Assembly (NCBI GenBank): GCA_001766655.1
Contig: MJCC01000002.1
Location: forward strand, 1,336,080 to 1,400,079
From: Phytomonas francai
Taxonomy: Eukaryota > Euglenozoa > Kinetoplastea > Trypanosomatida > Trypanosomatidae
Length of the DNA: 64,000 bases
Reading direction: 5' to 3'
Below are positions 1-9,906 of this stretch, piece by piece (positions within the stretch are counted from its first letter, which is position 1; each line of letters begins with the position of its first letter). The notes under the pieces are model-generated. The model searched no databases. It saw only the letters and a list, made by a program, of their open reading frames with translations, and had not been told where the DNA came from. The position numbers and the translations under genes are program-made.

Positions 1-2913
1 GGGGGGGGGGGGGTCCAGAGGAGTTCCCCATGGCAAAAGGAAAAACATGAGATGGCCAATCTAAGAAATGAATTTTTCAGGAAAGTTTAAATCAATGAAA
101 ACCATCTATTTCTATTATTAGTTTTTACGAACTAAAACCACACCAACGTGATACCAATTCCAACCAAGAAATGCCTAGCAATATGCTTCCCATAAATCGG
201 GGAAAACATGAGCCGCCCGCCATGCCCATGCACAGCGCAGCCGCCGCAAACGTGGAGAACCTCGAAAAAGCACCCAGCCATGTTAAAATGTGATTTATTC
301 CCCTACCCATGGTAAAAAAAAAAATTATTAATAAATGTAATGAATGCAAATTTTCGCAAACCTGCTCTTTATAAGTTTGGGAAACAGGACCCGCGTTGTA
401 AACACTATGAAAATCTCTGTGGCAATCATGCCGCGCATCCCACCGACACCCTCGCCCCACCATCTTTAGAGGAAAATCGCACACTATAGTACATTAAATC
501 CGAAATAAAACATTACACATAAATTTATACAAAAACCAGCGTTTAAAGCCCAAAAACGCGATTGGAAACTTTCATGTCTCAAGGGGGAAGTGGGTTTGCA
601 TCCGCAAAGCTGAATTAAAAATATTGAATCGGCCGTTTTTTTATCCAATTTAAAATATGGGAATTAAAGATAGAAAAAAAATTAAAATTTTTAAATGAAA
701 AATAATCAGCATTAAGCTTTTTAAAAAATCCCAGGATAAAAAATATAAATTTTCCCTAAGAGGGGATGAGCGCAGGTCCTGTCCTATGACTGAAACTGAG
801 CTGGTGAAACATTTCACCAAATCAACACGAGCAAGCTAGTTTTGGGGTTCCGCCATGACGTCCATGAAAACTACTCCAATTGCGTGTTTAATTGCATAAT
901 CATTATTATTTTGGCTGGTGGGGGGGTTAGAGCTATCTGGGATGCAACGTTTGATAAAAGGATTAATATTGAAGCACTAAAATGTTACGCAAAGATGCTT
1001 TTCTTTTTTCGTTTTCTTTTTAATATTTAAATAAACGATAGGTTTGGCGAAATAAATAGAATTTTAAATTAAAATTTTATTCAGCAGGGCCTTTTCACCA
1101 AATAGTTTGGTATCATTTTTTGTCTTAAATTAAAAGAACCAGGGTCTCACAAATATTAAATTGTTAATCATATTTTTTAATTTCAATATCATATCGTTCG
1201 CATCTCGGCACTGTCATGCTGTAAGAATTGATATTTTTTTATGCAATAGATTCAAATTTTATAAAATTAGTCGTATTTAAATAAAAATATTTAACTAGGA
1301 TTGTAATTAACTAAATATTTTACTACTTTTTTTTTGATTATAAATACCTTGGCACATCTTGAATTTAAAGGTTGCATGTGAAAATGCTTAGGTTGCCATG
1401 CTGTTTCATATTTATAACCCCCGGCATTTAAATTCAATCAAAAATGCTCTCTCTATATGGATTTTTTTAAAAGAGTTTAATAGAAAAATTGGACAAAAGA
1501 ATCAAAATTCCTATTATTTTAAATGTTATTAAAATATTTTAAGATGCGTTGAATTAATTTAAATCGCTAATAATTTTGATTTATTTATGTCTATATTTAG
1601 GTTTTTGGCTGAAACAACAGGTTGTGGGTTTAGATGAATCGCATTCAAAAATGTGTGGGGAAATTTCAATCGCGTGTCAATAGGCACAGGGATAAAAAAA
1701 AAGAAACCATACGATAAGGTTGGGATTTCAAAATGTGTTTCCCAAAATTTATGTCATCCCCCCCTGGTCCATAAAGATTTCCTCGGAAACAAGTAATCTG
1801 TACATTCCCTATGGTCGTTGGGGTGGTGGACCTTCATATAAGATGGCAAGCCGCATGCTTAATTTTTGTGCTTTCGTGTGAAAAAATATCTGCCCACATC
1901 TTTTTGGCGACATGTGTTGGCTTTAGGCTCCCGGGGGTGTGTTTCAGAATCTTTGATGTTTGGGCCGCTGTCTTGACGAATGGGTTGCAATTCAAAAATG
2001 GCTATTGCTTATGGAAAATTTGTATTCTTACTACGTTTTTAAAAATTAAATGGGAAGCGCGCGATTTTCGCATTTTAATGTGCCCACAAAAATTTTCATG
2101 CACTTTCCTTTGTGTTTGGAGCGAATGTTGTCGCCAGCGTTGGGGGGGTCGACGCGGACCCCCCATGCCCTTTCCACCGTGTTTTCACCACCTTTTCCTC
2201 CTTCAGTTTAATTTTAATTGATTTCCACACGCTGCATCCGTGTGGGTGTGTGGGGGGGGGGGTGATTTCTTCCTCGTCAGAATTAAAAAACTGCATCGCC
2301 ATGGAAAAAAAATAATAATTTCGCAAGCTGTCGCTCTGGTGCATGGAAATATTGTCGTTCATGGTGCTTTGCCTTCTCTATGTCTAATATAGAAATTTTC
2401 ATGCGGACTTTCAAGTTTGGCAATCAAAAAGATTTTGAAAAATAATAAAAATTTTAATTTAGTTTATAACCTCAATTTTTGGGGATGAATCTGTTTCGAG
2501 CTGTTGGTAATAGTCTCCCGGGGTGCGCCTGCTGCGAAACCGAAGGCCCCCTCCCTCCCATCAATCGTATTGTAAGAGCCGGGGTTGAGAGGGGTAGTTG
2601 GGGTCGTAGTTTCGGAGCAAAATTGAATTAGTTTTACTTTGCAAAAGAAAAAAGGTTGAGCGCACGCTGCATCGATTTTTTTTCCTATACAAGTGTTTCG
2701 CTAAGATGCGTTACTGGAATGGCACCTTTAATTGTCTAGGTTTTTATTTATGATGGCGAACATTTATGAACTTTGGATGCGGAATCGTCAATTGGGGATG
2801 CGGAAATTAAGATTTTTCCTTTTGTATGTATCAAGGAATTTTTCTCGAAAACCGTGTTTAAGAAAGTTACGCTACATAAAAAGAAAGCAACCATTAAAAA
2901 TTACCTAAGCCGC
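1..2913. other. Gene-free AT-rich region upstream of the first gene
   Basis: No convincing gene is visible on either strand. The DNA is AT-rich with many A and T runs, interrupted by G-rich tracts at 1-13, around 918-925 and at 2241-2263. ORFs of 119 codons (minus strand, 125-484) and 136 codons (plus strand, 1811-2221) have no recognisable motif and a composition that looks like chance. Because all downstream genes point away from this region, it may be the upstream edge of a polycistronic transcription unit. The opening run of 13 G could equally be a contig-end artefact. Confidence 0.5.
2241..2263 (+). promoter_or_regulatory. GT/G-rich tract, possible transcription-start-region element
   Basis: A GTGTGGGTGTGTGG tract runs into about ten G, roughly 650 bases upstream of the first gene. 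GT-rich DNA is known at polymerase II start regions of trypanosomatids. The position ahead of a one-directional gene array fits that, but nothing else supports it, and simple GT tracts also occur inside the array. Confidence 0.2.
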
Positions 2914-3657
2914 ATGTCCCGCAAAATACTTCTCCTCTTTGATGTTGATGGAACCCTGACACCACCGCGTTTGAAGGAGCCTAATGAGGTTAAGGAGATT
3001 ATCAAGAAAGCACGTGAGACTGGTTTTACTGTTGGAATTGTTGGTGGCTCAGATTTCAACAAACAAAAGGAGCAGCTCGGTGAAAACGTGCTGAATGAAT
3101 TTGACTATGTATTCAGTGAAAATGGTCTTGTGGGATACAAAAACGGCGAAGAGTTTAACCGTACCAGCATTCTTGAGAAACTCGGTAACGACAGGGTCCT
3201 TGCGTTTGTCAAGAAGTGCCTTCACTATATAGCCGATTTGAATATTCCTGTACAACGAGGGACCTTTGTTGAGTTTCGAAATGGCTTGTTTAATATTTCC
3301 CCCATCGGACGCAATTGTTCTCAAAAGGAAAGAGAGGATTTCGAGAAATATGATAACGAGCATCATATAAGGGCAAATATGATTAATGAACTGAAAAAAA
3401 CGTTTCCAGATTACCCTCTTGCTTATTCTGTTGGGGGACAAATTAGTTTTGATGTTTTCCCTGTAGGATGGGACAAAACTTACTGCCTTCGGTTTGTGGA
3501 GAAAGAATTCGATGAGATTCATTTTTTTGGGGATAAAACGTCGGAAGGTGGAAATGATTATGAGATATACACCGACAGTCGTACTATTGGACATTCTGTC
3601 AAAGACTACAGGGATACAATAGCTATCCTTGAAGATATGATCAAGAACAAAAAGTAA
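2914..3657 (+). CDS. PMM: Phosphomannomutase
   Basis: Interconverts mannose-6-phosphate and mannose-1-phosphate, feeding GDP-mannose for N-glycans, GPI anchors and dolichol-phosphate-mannose. The 247-residue protein matches the usual eukaryotic PMM length (about 246-253). The HAD nucleophile motif DVDGT lies at residues 10-14, with D10 and D12 as nucleophile and acid/base. FVEFRNGLFNISPIGR and GGQISFDVFP are typical of the PMM cap, and FFGDKTSEGGNDYEI is the C-terminal metal-binding loop. The frame stays open to an upstream ATG at 2773, but those 47 residues are unrelated to PMM, so I chose ATG 2914. ALG3, which uses the mannose donor downstream, lies about 17 kb further on. The family call is secure. 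Confidence 0.95.
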   Translation: MSRKILLLFDVDGTLTPPRLKEPNEVKEIIKKARETGFTVGIVGGSDFNKQKEQLGENVLNEFDYVFSENGLVGYKNGEEFNRTSILEKLGNDRVLAFVKKCLHYIADLNIPVQRGTFVEFRNGLFNISPIGRNCSQKEREDFEKYDNEHHIRANMINELKKTFPDYPLAYSVGGQISFDVFPVGWDKTYCLRFVEKEFDEIHFFGDKTSEGGNDYEIYTDSRTIGHSVKDYRDTIAILEDMIKNKK

Positions 3658-4106
3658 ATCAGTAAAAAATACTTTTATACCTGGCCTATTTACTTGTCAA
3701 CAAATTTAGCATATAAAGCCCCCAGTCAGCATTATCAAAAAGTTGGGCTCACAAATGTGTTTCAAGGAGGCAGTCAAAGGGAAAATTCTTTTAAAATATT
3801 ATATAAACATATATATTATCTTTAATTCATTATTAGTATTATTGGGTACAATTTCAAATACCCCTTTCTTTCCAAAAGTAAGGACTTAACATCATGTATT
3901 ATCGAAAGTTACTGAAAAGGATACGACTGAAAATTCGAAAATAAATAATTTTACATTCAGGTGAGTTTGTTGTTACTCTTACATAATAATAGAATTATTC
4001 TGATGAGCAAAACATCAAAATATCGGTTTATTTTTCGTTATTATTCCTATTATTATTATCATTATCATTAGTAGTAGTAGAAGTAATATTGTGGTTGAAT
4101 CTAAAA
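3658..4106. other. Intergenic region between PMM and the ALKBH4-like gene
   Basis: AT-rich with no ORF of note. It contains ATT/ATC and AGT triplet repeats just before the next gene. Expected to hold the PMM 3' UTR and the next splice-acceptor region. Confidence 0.6.
4036..4088. repeat. Trinucleotide microsatellite (ATT/ATC then AGT)
   Basis: Interrupted TTA/ATT/ATC triplets run into four AGT-type triplets immediately upstream of the ALKBH4-like start. This is simple-sequence DNA that may be length-variable. Confidence 0.7.
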
Positions 4107-5000
4107 ATGGAAGACATAGAAACGTGCAGATGTAGCGGAATTCGCTTTTGCGCCTTCTGCAAAGAATCGGATCGTGTAAAGAAGCTACTGAGCGCTGAAG
4201 CTAAACTCCTTGATCCTTCTGTAGTCATTTCGAATCAGCAGGAAAAGGAAAGGACATCATCATGTTCACTTGCTCTACTGGAAGAGCCGAAGCTCAGATT
4301 TTGTATAGACTGCCGCACTGTATTTGAATCATCTCTTCGACTATTAAACTGTTTCCAACACAATTCTTTGTTGTATTCAAATGTATCGATCCTAGGTTTA
4401 TACGTTGTTCGAGATTTTCTATCGTATAGTGAAGAAGCTGACTTAGTCAAATTTCTTGACAATCCGGCACCTTACCTGCCCTGGAAGGAATCCCAAAGTG
4501 GCCGAAGAGTACAGGAATATGGCCCAAAGAAGAATTTTAAAAAGAAAAAAATAAACACAACTGAATTTGTATCAATGCCACTTCCTTTCAAGAATCTCTT
4601 TGGAAGGATACAGGCACTGGTTGAAAAACTTACAGGAACGCGGTATATCATAGCGGAAGCCTCGGTATTGGAGTACTTGCGAAGGAAGTGGAGCAATTTT
4701 GATCCACATATAGACGATACATGGTTATGGGGGGACCGAATCGCTGGTATCAACTTATTGGAGGATTGCTTCATAACATTTGTAAATAGTGAGGGAGTTA
4801 GCCTGGAGGTTTTTCTGCCGCAAAAATGTTTTTTTCTAATGTCTGGTGAAAGTCGATACTCTTGGATGCATGCGATTAGGCTAGAAAGTATAGCTAACAG
4901 AAGAATTTCCTTCACTATAAGAGAGTTATCTGAATCGTTTAAAAAGGAAAATGAAACTTTATGTAGTCAAATTACTGCCTCTACAGAAAATTTTGTATAA
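4107..5000 (+). CDS. ALKBH4-like Fe(II)/2-oxoglutarate dioxygenase
   Basis: AlkB-family demethylase related to ALKBH4. The 297-residue protein begins with a Cys motif CxCxGIRxCxxC (C7, C9, C15, C18), which is the hallmark of ALKBH4. The dioxygenase core starts with GLYVVRDFLS near residue 98. The iron ligands are H201 and D203 (FDPHIDD) and H255 (WMHAIR). The 2-oxoglutarate-binding arginine lies in RRISFTIREL around R266, followed by R272. Animal ALKBH4 has been linked to actin-lysine demethylation and to 6-methyladenine; the substrate here cannot be read from sequence. The frame remains open upstream to a TTG at 4089, but the first ATG is 4107 and it precedes the Cys motif. Catalytic residues look intact. 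Confidence 0.85.
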   Translation: MEDIETCRCSGIRFCAFCKESDRVKKLLSAEAKLLDPSVVISNQQEKERTSSCSLALLEEPKLRFCIDCRTVFESSLRLLNCFQHNSLLYSNVSILGLYVVRDFLSYSEEADLVKFLDNPAPYLPWKESQSGRRVQEYGPKKNFKKKKINTTEFVSMPLPFKNLFGRIQALVEKLTGTRYIIAEASVLEYLRRKWSNFDPHIDDTWLWGDRIAGINLLEDCFITFVNSEGVSLEVFLPQKCFFLMSGESRYSWMHAIRLESIANRRISFTIRELSESFKKENETLCSQITASTENFV

Positions 5001-5142
5001 TGTTGTCTTTGGTCATTTTATTGCATTATATTCATATTTTACTCCAACAGGCTAATTATTTAGAAATTGATGAAGTACATAATAATATTATTATTTTTAT
5101 TATTGCCATTATTCTACGTCTAAACTAATTAATTAACACTGC

Positions 5143-5176
5143 CTCTCCCCCCCCCTTTGATACATTTTTAACACAG
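5143..5176 (+). promoter_or_regulatory. Probable trans-splice acceptor for the calcineurin-like gene
   Basis: A long C/T tract (about 5143-5158) is followed by a T-rich stretch and AACACAG, with the AG at 5175-5176, nine bases before the ATG at 5185. This is the expected polypyrimidine tract plus AG of a spliced-leader addition site. It would give a very short 5' UTR. Confidence 0.55.
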
Positions 5177-5184
5177 GGGAAAAG

Positions 5185-6384
5185 ATGAATGAAAAAAAAC
5201 GGAAAATTTTTGGGGCCGAAATTCCATTGGCAACTTCGTTAACGCCACCTAATGAATCCATAAAAGAAAGGATCCCATTGCCTCACTGGGAAGAGCTTCC
5301 GCATTCGCATTTTAGCAGCACAGATGGGACCCCATGGCTGCGGAATATTATGCTTCATTTTTTACGACAGGGCCGATTATCGAAAGAAGATGCAATTACA
5401 TTGACGACAAAGACAGCTATTTTGTTGCGAAAGGAGCCAAATACATTGACGCTACAAGGCCCTGTCACCGTAATTGGTGACATTCAGGGTCAATTTTATG
5501 ACCTTGTAAAGATATTTAGCTTAAACGGAAATCTCGCTGATAACAAATTCCTTTTCCTTGGAAACTATATTGGTGGAGGAGGATATAGCTGCGAATGCAT
5601 TTTGTTTCTTTTCGCTGCAAAAATGTCTTATCCAAACTCCATCTTTTTACTACGTGGAAACCACGAATCACGTATGATGGCTAGTATTCTTGGCTTTGAG
5701 CTGGAATGCTCGAAAAAATACTCAGACAAAGTCTTCAATAGCGTTATGGTAGCTTGCCAGTATTTACCCCTTTCTGCAGTTGTATCGGAGCGGTATTTCT
5801 GTGTTCACGGTGGGTTATCACCTGATATTTCTTCGATTGAGGATATCAATTTTATTCATCGTTTTAGGGAAGTTCCTACCAAGGGGGCTATGTGTGACTT
5901 ACTATGGTCTGATCCTTACTGGGATGTAGAGAATCCATCATCCGCAGGTGAAGGTCAAACGGATTATTACAAACCCGGCGCAGGAGTCTTTGATACCAAT
6001 CCAAGCTTTTTTGAGAATGAAAGACGCGGTGTTAGTTTCCTGTTCAACTTTGCTTGTGTAAAGCATTTTTCTTCATTAAACAAAATTTTATGTATTGTGC
6101 GGAGCCACGAAGCACAAAATGAAGGTTATAGGTTGTACCGGCCCCATCCCAATACTAACTTTCCTTGCATGCTGAGTCTTTTCTCAGCTCCCAATTATTG
6201 TGGGACCTTTGATAACAAAGGTGCATTTGCTCATCTCACTGAAAATAATGTGAGTATAAAACAATTTTTCTGCTCACCACATCCATATGAATTGCATAAC
6301 CTTAATGGTTTAACTTGGTCTCTACCTTTTGTCGCAGATTCTTTACGGAGCATTATTTGTGAGCTTTTTGTTGAAAAGAAGTGA
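5185..6384 (+). CDS. Calcineurin-A-like PPP protein with degenerate metal-site motifs
   Basis: A 399-residue PPP-family protein closest to the calcineurin (PP2B) catalytic subunit, judged by VRSHEAQNEGYR, SAPNYCGTFDNKGA, NVSIKQFFCSPHPY and the start of the B-subunit-binding helix, TWSLPFV. Three core motifs differ from the family. GDxHG reads GDIQG (98-102, metal His replaced by Q101). GDYVDRG reads GNYIGGG (126-132), losing the bridging Asp (N127), the second Asp (G130) and the phosphate-binding Arg (G131). RGNHE (157-161), H208 in VHGGLSP, R281 and H308 are kept. The protein stops shortly after TWSLPFV, so the calmodulin-binding and autoinhibitory tail is absent. It is therefore either a pseudophosphatase/scaffold that may still bind a B subunit, or an enzyme with a changed metal centre. 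The frame is intact with no sign of decay. Confidence 0.85.
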   Translation: MNEKKRKIFGAEIPLATSLTPPNESIKERIPLPHWEELPHSHFSSTDGTPWLRNIMLHFLRQGRLSKEDAITLTTKTAILLRKEPNTLTLQGPVTVIGDIQGQFYDLVKIFSLNGNLADNKFLFLGNYIGGGGYSCECILFLFAAKMSYPNSIFLLRGNHESRMMASILGFELECSKKYSDKVFNSVMVACQYLPLSAVVSERYFCVHGGLSPDISSIEDINFIHRFREVPTKGAMCDLLWSDPYWDVENPSSAGEGQTDYYKPGAGVFDTNPSFFENERRGVSFLFNFACVKHFSSLNKILCIVRSHEAQNEGYRLYRPHPNTNFPCMLSLFSAPNYCGTFDNKGAFAHLTENNVSIKQFFCSPHPYELHNLNGLTWSLPFVADSLRSIICELFVEKK

Positions 6385-6745
6385 CAGATCGTATCGGATT
6401 CAAATTTGCTATTTTTGTAAAGTAGTAGTAGTGTACTGAATTATGAAACGGAAAGAGTAATAGAGGCATCCAGGTTGCTGTAAAAAAAAAAGATTCTGCG
6501 TTTATGCCTCTTTACCTTTTTAGACATTCATCCTTGACTTGCTAGCTCATAGCAAATCAAACAATACAATGTAAGATGAGTATGATACTTAAAATTCCTT
6601 TCTTTTTAGTCGATTAAAATGTGTGGTAGTAATATTTCCTCTTTAGTATTTTTTTTTCTTTCATTATTCACACCGGAGAATTTCCATTTTTATGCAAATT
6701 AAGGCTCCTAGGATAGGAAAGTTGGTAGACACTCATTTCTAGGTA
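6385..6745. other. Intergenic region
   Basis: AT-rich, no gene seen. T-rich runs near 6596-6665 are plausible pyrimidine tracts for the small gene starting at 6746. Confidence 0.6.
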
Positions 6746-7045
6746 ATGCCCATAGACTTTGGTGCGTTGAAAAACAAAGTGGATGATGTGATTCATCAAA
6801 AAAATTCTTCGACCGATTGTGCAGAAATTAGCGACGAAGTTTCACTGGCTTTAGCATCTAGTCCGGATTCAGATGAGCTGAAGGCTTTAAACTACCGCTG
6901 GCAAACTTATCTAAGCAAAAAATATATAAAGGATCATGCTCTGGATGCTTTTTTTAATGACATCATCCAACACCTTCTGAAGAAAAAATCAGAGCAACCA
7001 CTTGAAGAAATATTAGCATTATTGAACAAGGATGAAATTCGCTGA
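6746..7045 (+). CDS. Small conserved-looking hypothetical protein (99 aa)
   Basis: I do not recognise this protein. It has 99 residues, starts at ATG 6746, and is acidic and helix-rich. The composition is balanced, unlike random AT-rich ORFs. It contains alternating acidic and hydrophobic segments such as SDELKALNYRWQTYL and a C-terminal EEILALLNKDEIR. No signal peptide, membrane segment or metal motif is visible. It lies in line with neighbouring genes and has a T-rich tract and AG upstream (TTTCTAG ending at 6742), which supports a real, trans-spliced gene. Confidence 0.6.
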   Translation: MPIDFGALKNKVDDVIHQKNSSTDCAEISDEVSLALASSPDSDELKALNYRWQTYLSKKYIKDHALDAFFNDIIQHLLKKKSEQPLEEILALLNKDEIR

Positions 7046-7394
7046 TGATGAGGGTGCAATTCCTCTGATAAACACATTCATGCGCAAAATCCCCATGCAA
7101 AATCTAGTTTATTCTTATTCTCATTATAATGTATTTCCTAGCACATTCAATTGTTGTATTTTCTCTGTATTTCTTTCATGGAACTGAATTACTGCTGCAT
7201 TCCATTGAACCTATATACTGATCTTCCGTATGCAGATAATTTAGTGTGAAACTCCTCCCATTTACCTACATCGTATAGATAAATAAATATATCAAACTCT
7301 GATAGTAAACCCCAGCTTTCTTTCTATTGCAACCAAATACCAACACACTTATTTAAATAAAAATTTAGTTGATGGCCAGCGTTAATTTTTCAAT
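7046..7394. other. Intergenic region
   Basis: AT-rich with no coding potential seen. Contains C/T-rich stretches (around 7315-7330) that could serve trans-splicing of the WLM protease gene. Confidence 0.6.
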
Positions 7395-8429
7395 ATGAAT
7401 ACGCACAGTGTTATCTCTCAGACACCGTATATCGGATGCATCGAAACTCTTGGATACTCTGATGACAACGTCGCTCAATCCTACATGAAATATATTACAC
7501 AGCGAATAGCTCTGATACTACCCCATCGTGGATGGCGTATCGGAACTTTGAAAGAATTCTACCCACGCCAGTCTTCTCTCCTTGGGCTTAATGTACAACA
7601 AGGGGTTGAAATATGCATTCGCCTTAGGGTTCCAGGCAATAAGGGAGCTTTTTTACCTTTTCATGAAGTGGTTTGTACAGCTCTACATGAGCTTGCACAT
7701 TGCCAAGAAAATAAACACAATATGCCCTTCTGGAACCTGTACTATGAGCTACTCCGCGAATGTGAGGCTATCGAAGTAAAGATGCTCCTGCAAGGTAGGA
7801 TGCTATATCCTGAGCATATCGTATCATCTGCTGAGGATATCATTGCAAAACGTATCGGCGATAAGTCTCAAAAAAAGGGGAGAAAGCGGCCTGAAAAGCC
7901 GAAACTTGAATCAAACCAGCATTCAACTGCAAACAACATTAGTTTATTTTTAGATAGTCCAAGCAACGTCCAAGCACTTTGTGGTATCGGACACCGTTTG
8001 GGGGGTGTAAAACTTCCTAATGGGAGCAAACCCAATGCGGCGTTCATTGCCACCGTTATAGAAAGTCGTCTGCAAAGACAAGATGCACAGCTTTTTGGGC
8101 CCACGAGCGCTGGAGTAAATCTTGAACCGCGATCGTCGCCAAAAGACGATTCAATCGGCATCTATGCCAGGTTGAGCTCACCGTATGAGCTCTGCGAACG
8201 CTGGAACCAAAACCACAAAAGAGAATGCGAGGCTCGCGCCGAAGACGCAATCATTAGTCTCGATGAAGAGGAAAATCCACGCAATACTTATGAAGAGCAA
8301 GAGGAGAGACCTATTTTGAAACATCGCAGACTAGAGCAGGCAGAAGACGATACTGTTTGTTATACTGCTAACGGGATTCATGATGATGCAGTAGGTTTAC
8401 AAGCATCATGCCCAATTACGATCGATTAG
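7395..8429 (+). CDS. WLM-domain (Wss1-like) metalloprotease
   Basis: Zinc metalloprotease of the Wss1/WLM family. In yeast, Wss1 degrades proteins crosslinked to DNA and acts in SUMO-linked repair. The WLM domain occupies roughly residues 10-140. The zinc motif HELAHCQENKH (98-108) gives ligands H98, H102 and H108 with catalytic E99, followed by MPFWNLYYELL as in the family. An upstream GWRIGTLKEFYPRQSSLLGLN segment is also typical. A basic KKGRKRPEK stretch near 160-168 could be a nuclear signal. IISLDEEE (286-293) and the C-terminal CPITID resemble SUMO-interacting motifs; that is inference. The rest of the C-terminal half appears disordered. Starts at ATG 7395. Confidence 0.82.
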   Translation: MNTHSVISQTPYIGCIETLGYSDDNVAQSYMKYITQRIALILPHRGWRIGTLKEFYPRQSSLLGLNVQQGVEICIRLRVPGNKGAFLPFHEVVCTALHELAHCQENKHNMPFWNLYYELLRECEAIEVKMLLQGRMLYPEHIVSSAEDIIAKRIGDKSQKKGRKRPEKPKLESNQHSTANNISLFLDSPSNVQALCGIGHRLGGVKLPNGSKPNAAFIATVIESRLQRQDAQLFGPTSAGVNLEPRSSPKDDSIGIYARLSSPYELCERWNQNHKRECEARAEDAIISLDEEENPRNTYEEQEERPILKHRRLEQAEDDTVCYTANGIHDDAVGLQASCPITID

Positions 8430-9090
8430 ATCTGTGAGAATTGTATATTTTTGTATCACTTTTTTAAGGCGCACCTATAATTGCCGGGTTATAGGGATCA
8501 TAGAGAGTCGAAACCAGAAGATTATTTCATTATCTTTTGAGATAGTTTCGGGCTAAATGTCTATGACTCTTTTGATTTCTTATTAAGGCCATATTTCTGC
8601 GTTGATGGAGGGAAGCTGTCCTATAGGAGCCGGAGAAGAACACACACACACCCCGATAAACCTCCAAAGCTAAGTATTTTTTTAAACCAAAACGCCGTAT
8701 TGCAGCAATTCTTCGGCATCAAACTGTACAACACACATTGCGCATGAAGGATGGTCTGAGTGAGTGTAGAATTGGAACAAAAGGTTGGACTGTTAAGATT
8801 TGCGTCTTCTATTACGTTTAGATGTAGAGGAAGATCAGGTGGAATTCCTATTTGGCTTGATCCGATCTGTAAATAATCACTTTACATAGGTTGGAAATTG
8901 AGACAAATAAAAAAATATTAGAAAAGAGAGCAGCAATAGATCAATTTATGGGAGAAAGTACATTGATTACTTTTAGCCATGTGGATCCATTTCCTCCTTT
9001 TGGGTATGGACATTTGGATCTTATTTTCGCATTCCTTCCCACTTTTTATTTATTTTCTGCAATGCGTGTTCTAGAAGAATAACTGGAATA
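8430..9090. other. Region upstream of the kinesin remnant
   Basis: No intact gene. A 63-codon ORF at 8891-9082 could be eroded N-terminal sequence of the decayed kinesin, in another frame. It carries no clear motor motif, so I do not assign it. A short AC repeat lies at about 8641-8652. Confidence 0.4.
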
Positions 9091-9906
9091 GCAAAAATTC
9101 ACTTCTTGCTCTGCGATTTTTGTGCCTTGGTCATGTTCTTTAAGAGTATTTAGTGCATATAGTACTCAGTATGCTGCATAAGAACAAGAAGAGGAGTTAG
9201 AAAGCAGTTGCTCAAGTTTTTGCAGCACTTTAACCTTTTCTATGCTTTCATCTTGAAATATACAAATAGGATTTCAATTAATTATCCTTCCGGCTCCCAA
9301 GGAAAAACTTACTCTGTTTTTTGATGAATTTTTTATGCAGGAATCCACAGCGGTGCTTTACGGATTCATAAAGGATGTTTAATCTTTGTAAGATCTTGCA
9401 CAAGTGGAGCGTGATTTATCACAAGCGGAAACAAATGGAAGTTATGGTTTCGGAGCCAACGATAGTGGTGATTAATGTATTTTTTCTCAAAAAAGCAAAT
9501 ATGAGGAGGGCAAGATTTAAATGTTTGCAATTCTATTACTGAGAAGAATAGAGTCCTCGTTATTCTTGATACCGCTGAACGTCTTGAGACAACCTTTTTT
9601 TTCTTCACATATGCTGGAGCTCAGCGTTTGAATCATGCAAGGAACTGGGACCTGAGGGTGCTTCTCATGTTGCTGATTGACGAATCGACTATAAGCAATT
9701 TTATTTGCTCCTGCTTAGATGCCACTGCACCATATATAAGACAAAATATATGTAATGGAGCGCGAGGGACACTTCTTCATTTTTCGTTTAGCATTCTCTA
9801 CTTGGCTTCAGCAGTAATATTTCAATTTTGGCGCAAACAGACTCAAGGCCCTAATGCAGGTGCGTATACTCTGGAGGCATTCAGCTCATTAAGGTTCCAG
9901 CGGTAG
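9091..9906 (+). pseudogene. Decayed kinesin motor gene
   Basis: A single frame (starting 9091) carries successive kinesin landmarks broken by about eight in-frame stops. VRKQLLKFLQHFN is followed by a P-loop-like YPSGSQGKTYS (9283-9315; family consensus YGQTGSGKTYS). Then come GIHSGALRI (kinesin GIIPRAL) and VLVILDTAERLETT (switch II, LVDLAGSER). AQRLNHARNWDL corresponds to xQRLNEARNINL, PYIRQ to PYRxSKLT, and YTLEAFSSLRF to the end of the motor (ETLSSLRF). Order and spacing fit a motor domain. The frame is largely kept while nonsense changes accumulate, as expected for a relatively recent pseudogene. No open frame could make a motor. Flanking DNA to about 11450 may be its decayed tail. The gene's kinesin subfamily cannot be named. 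Confidence 0.7.

Noticed and set aside
125..484. 119-codon minus-strand ORF in the gene-free start region
   Set aside because: No motif, mixed composition, and no neighbouring minus-strand genes or splice signals support it.
1811..2221. 136-codon plus-strand ORF
   Set aside because: Cys/Phe/Trp-rich chance composition with no recognisable domain and in the middle of AT-rich non-coding DNA.
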